This document shows, piece by piece, positions 5,737-7,403 of a stretch of 7,403 nucleotides of DNA. The number at the start of each line of letters is the position of its first letter. Within the stretch, counting starts at the first letter, position 1. Location of the stretch: positions 1-7,403 of the forward strand of contig DATCKS010000219.1 in NCBI GenBank assembly GCA_036562265.1. The letters are read 5' to 3'. The stretch comes from DASVDK01 sp036562265 [NCBI: Thermodesulfobacteriota bacterium] (lineage in GTDB: Bacteria; DASVDK01). Under the pieces are notes generated by a model. The model did no database searches, was not told the origin of the DNA, and worked only from the letters and a program-made list of their open reading frames with translations. The translations under genes and the position numbers were made by a program.

Positions 5737-6993
5737 CTATCTTGCCTCGAAGAGCCCCTCCGGGACCAGGCTGGCGTCGACCCGGGCCTCGCCCACCGAC
5801 ACATCGGCCTCGGCGGGCTTGCCGTCGATGAGCGCGAGCATCGCCTTCGTCCTCGCCTCGTAGGTGTGCATCCTCGCGATCCGGAGGCGCTCGTCGAGCC
5901 CGCGCTCCGGATCGGCGAGCGCCCCGTCGACCGCCGCGACGAAGTCGTCGGCCGACCTGGCGAGGGCGACGACGCCCCGGAACGGCAGCAACGCCGGCAG
6001 TTCCACGCCGACGACCGGCCGCCCGGCCGCCAGATACTCGAAGAACTTCATCGGGAACATCGCTTCCGTGTACGCGTTCACGGCGGAAGGCAGGATGGCC
6101 ACGTCCATCCCCTTGAGGTACCCGGGCAGCTCAGCGTAGGGCCGCGGGCCCATGAGGTGGATGTTGGGGGCCTCGGCGAGCGGCCGGGTGTCGGTCCACG
6201 GGTCCCCCTCCCCCACCTTGCCGATGAGCACGATCGACCAGTCGGGCCTCCGCCTGGCGACCTCCAGGACCAGGTCGAAGTCCATCTTGTAGCGCGCGAT
6301 GGCGCCGACGAAGCCGAGCCTGGGGCGCGCGATGGCCTCGAGGTCGGCCGGCACCGGCGTGGCGGGGTCGAGCGCGCGCGAGAAGTGGCCGAAATCGGCC
6401 ACGTTCGGCAGGTAGTGGACGTTCGAGGCGTACGCCCGCGCTCGCTCGGCGAGCTTCGGCGAGGTGGCGAACACGATCGTCGCGGCCTCGAAGAGTTCGA
6501 CCTCGGCCTCCTCGATGATCGCCGCCGGCATCCCGGGCTGGGCCGCAATGTCGTCCACGCAGTGGTACACGATCGTGCGAAAGCGCGACAGGTCGAGCAG
6601 GCGCGTCGAGAGCGGGTTGTAGGTCCAGAGGATGTCGCCTCGTAGCCCCAGCCGGCGCATGTGGCGGCCGAGCATCGCGTCGAGCATCCGGCGGTTCGTC
6701 GTCCGGGCGAGGTCCGACCCCTGGAGCGGGATGCAGACCGGCGACCACACCCAGAGCCCCGGCCGGACCCGGCGCGGGCCCCCGAGCGCCTTCCACACCC
6801 GGCGCGCCACCCGGCGCATGTCCGAACCGGTCATGGCCGGCCGGCGCAGCCCCACCGAGTCGACGTAGAGCACCGGGTGCCCGAGGCCCTCGAGGACGGT
6901 GGCGACGTGCTGCTTGTTCGTCCAGAAGGGGTTGTCCCAATCGGCGGTCGAGAAGAGCACGACGTGGTCCCGCTCCGGCGAGGCGCCAGTCAT
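5737..6993 (-). CDS. GT-B fold glycosyltransferase (group 1/GT4-like)
   Basis: This 418-residue enzyme resembles GT-B fold, group 1 glycosyltransferases of polysaccharide clusters; which donor and acceptor it uses is unknown. The N-terminal acceptor half includes [17 protein letters not shown] (15-31), [10 protein letters not shown] (120-129) and [15 protein letters not shown] (142-156). The middle segment [11 protein letters not shown] (175-185) and [12 protein letters not shown] (193-204) leads into the C-terminal donor half: RLGFVGAI (225-232), [10 protein letters not shown] (252-261), [23 protein letters not shown] (280-302) and the donor-binding signature [16 protein letters not shown] (313-328), with E319 the likely sugar-nucleotide contact. 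The frame is open further upstream, but the ATG at 6993 is chosen because AAGGAG (7003-7008) lies 9 nt before it and it overlaps the preceding stop as ATGA. The last 25 or so residues look like a variable tail. It is the middle gene of a flippase-like, glycosyltransferase, hldD run. Confidence 0.92.
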   Translation of the reverse strand: MTGASPERDHVVLFSTADWDNPFWTNKQHVATVLEGLGHPVLYVDSVGLRRPAMTGSDMRRVARRVWKALGGPRRVRPGLWVWSPVCIPLQGSDLARTTNRRMLDAMLGRHMRRLGLRGDILWTYNPLSTRLLDLSRFRTIVYHCVDDIAAQPGMPAAIIEEAEVELFEAATIVFATSPKLAERARAYASNVHYLPNVADFGHFSRALDPATPVPADLEAIARPRLGFVGAIARYKMDFDLVLEVARRRPDWSIVLIGKVGEGDPWTDTRPLAEAPNIHLMGPRPYAELPGYLKGMDVAILPSAVNAYTEAMFPMKFFEYLAAGRPVVGVELPALLPFRGVVALARSADDFVAAVDGALADPERGLDERLRIARMHTYEARTKAMLALIDGKPAEADVSVGEARVDASLVPEGLFEAR

Positions 6994-7403
6994 GACCGAT
7001 GTCTCCTTGCGTTCGGGAGTGCCGCCGCGAGCGCGAGGCGAAGCCGCGGCACGAGGAGGAGGTAGGCGAGCCAGAGGGCGCCGTCGATCGCGACGGCGGC
7101 CGGGCCCCAGGAAGCCCAGGGCGGCTCGGCGCGCAGCAACACCGCGTAGCCGACGACGCCGGGCAAGACGGCGAGGATGTACCGGAGGGCGAGCCCGAGG
7201 ACGTCGAGCCTGGCGGACCCGAGCAGCACGAGGACCAGGCCGTATGCGCTCCACGCGAGGCCGAACCCGACCGGCCCGATGTGCGGCACCAGAAGCCCGA
7301 TGACGGCGACGACCGCAACCAGCCCGGCCACGATGATCGCGAGCGCCTCGCCGCTGCGCCGCTGGGCCGCCAGCGTCTTGAGAAGGACGTACCCTGCGGA
7401 GTG
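6990..7403 (-). CDS. C-terminal part of a membrane protein, probably a polysaccharide flippase (Wzx-like)
   Basis: The frame is open to the right window edge, showing 137 residues that end at TGA 6992-6990; the N-terminus is outside. About four hydrophobic spans are visible in this fragment (roughly residues 20-39, 43-61, 70-90 and 99-118). The arrangement LLVPHIGPVGFGLAWSAYGL (37-56), a span ending in a small loop with a GxxGxxxAW motif entering the next span, is common in the C-terminal halves of MOP-superfamily polysaccharide exporters, which flip lipid-linked sugar repeats across the inner membrane. Its stop overlaps the ATG of the glycosyltransferase (ATGA), indicating coupled translation. 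The context of glycosyltransferases and hldD supports the role, but the fragment is short and weakly conserved. Another multi-span membrane protein, for example an O-antigen ligase or polymerase, cannot be ruled out. Confidence 0.6.
   Translation of the reverse strand, partial: HSAGYVLLKTLAAQRRSGEALAIIVAGLVAVVAVIGLLVPHIGPVGFGLAWSAYGLVLVLLGSARLDVLGLALRYILAVLPGVVGYAVLLRAEPPWASWGPAAVAIDGALWLAYLLLVPRLRLALAAALPNARRHRS

Noticed and set aside
3335-5863. Plus-strand open frame of 842 codons running antisense to tctB, tctC and hldD.
   Set aside because: It lies opposite three clearly recognisable conserved genes, and its product is a monotonous mix of R, D, E, V, H and A with no domain. Long antisense open frames are expected in high-GC genes with G/C third positions.
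6994-7254. N-terminal extension of the GT-B glycosyltransferase frame to position 7254.
   Set aside because: It is arginine-rich, overlaps the membrane-protein gene in another frame, and the ATG at 6993 has a ribosome site and starts the recognisable domain.
1-7403. Search for CRISPR arrays, tRNA or rRNA genes, insertion sequence ends, integrase or transposase genes, and toxin-antitoxin or phage-defence genes.
   Set aside because: I saw no spaced repeats, cloverleaf-like segments, transposase motifs or defence-type domains by eye.

Overview
This is a high-GC, gene-dense bacterial window. Every gene I can support lies on the minus strand, so the biological order runs from position 7403 down to position 1. 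The organism is probably Gram-negative. It carries an ADP-heptose epimerase (HldD), which makes a lipopolysaccharide core precursor, and a transporter with a periplasmic Bug-type binding protein. Large TTT/Bug repertoires are typical of Betaproteobacteria and some uncultivated soil lineages such as Rokubacteria. The sequence alone does not settle the lineage.

Layout in transcription order. (1) 7403-6990: the C-terminal end of a membrane protein resembling a polysaccharide flippase, truncated by the window edge. (2) 6993-5737: a GT-B fold glycosyltransferase, joined to the flippase-like gene by an ATGA overlap. (3) 5731-4772: hldD, 5 nt after the glycosyltransferase stop. (4) 4720-1715: a complete tripartite tricarboxylate transporter, in the order tctC (periplasmic binding protein), tctB (small membrane subunit), tctA (large permease). 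(5) 1514-522: a family 2 glycosyltransferase with its own candidate promoter and an ambiguous start beside a seven-base homopolymer. (6) 303-1: the N-terminal part of a second family 2 glycosyltransferase, also with a candidate promoter, cut by the left edge.

The flippase-like protein, the three glycosyltransferases and HldD fit a surface polysaccharide or LPS cluster: nucleotide-sugar supply, cytoplasmic sugar transfer, then lipid-linked export. The tctCBA cassette is an unrelated carboxylate-uptake module inside this cluster. It starts only 51 nt after hldD and shows no clear promoter or terminator before it, so it could be read through from the glycan operon. The two family 2 genes downstream look separately transcribed.

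I found no convincing new system. The items most worth a second look are the frame and start problem at the second family 2 gene, the in-frame TAG and possible leader peptide before tctA, the transporter cassette within the glycan genes, and a hairpin directly after a stop codon. No non-coding stretch reaches 300 bases; the largest gaps are 304-521 and 1515-1714, and their contents are described in the entries.
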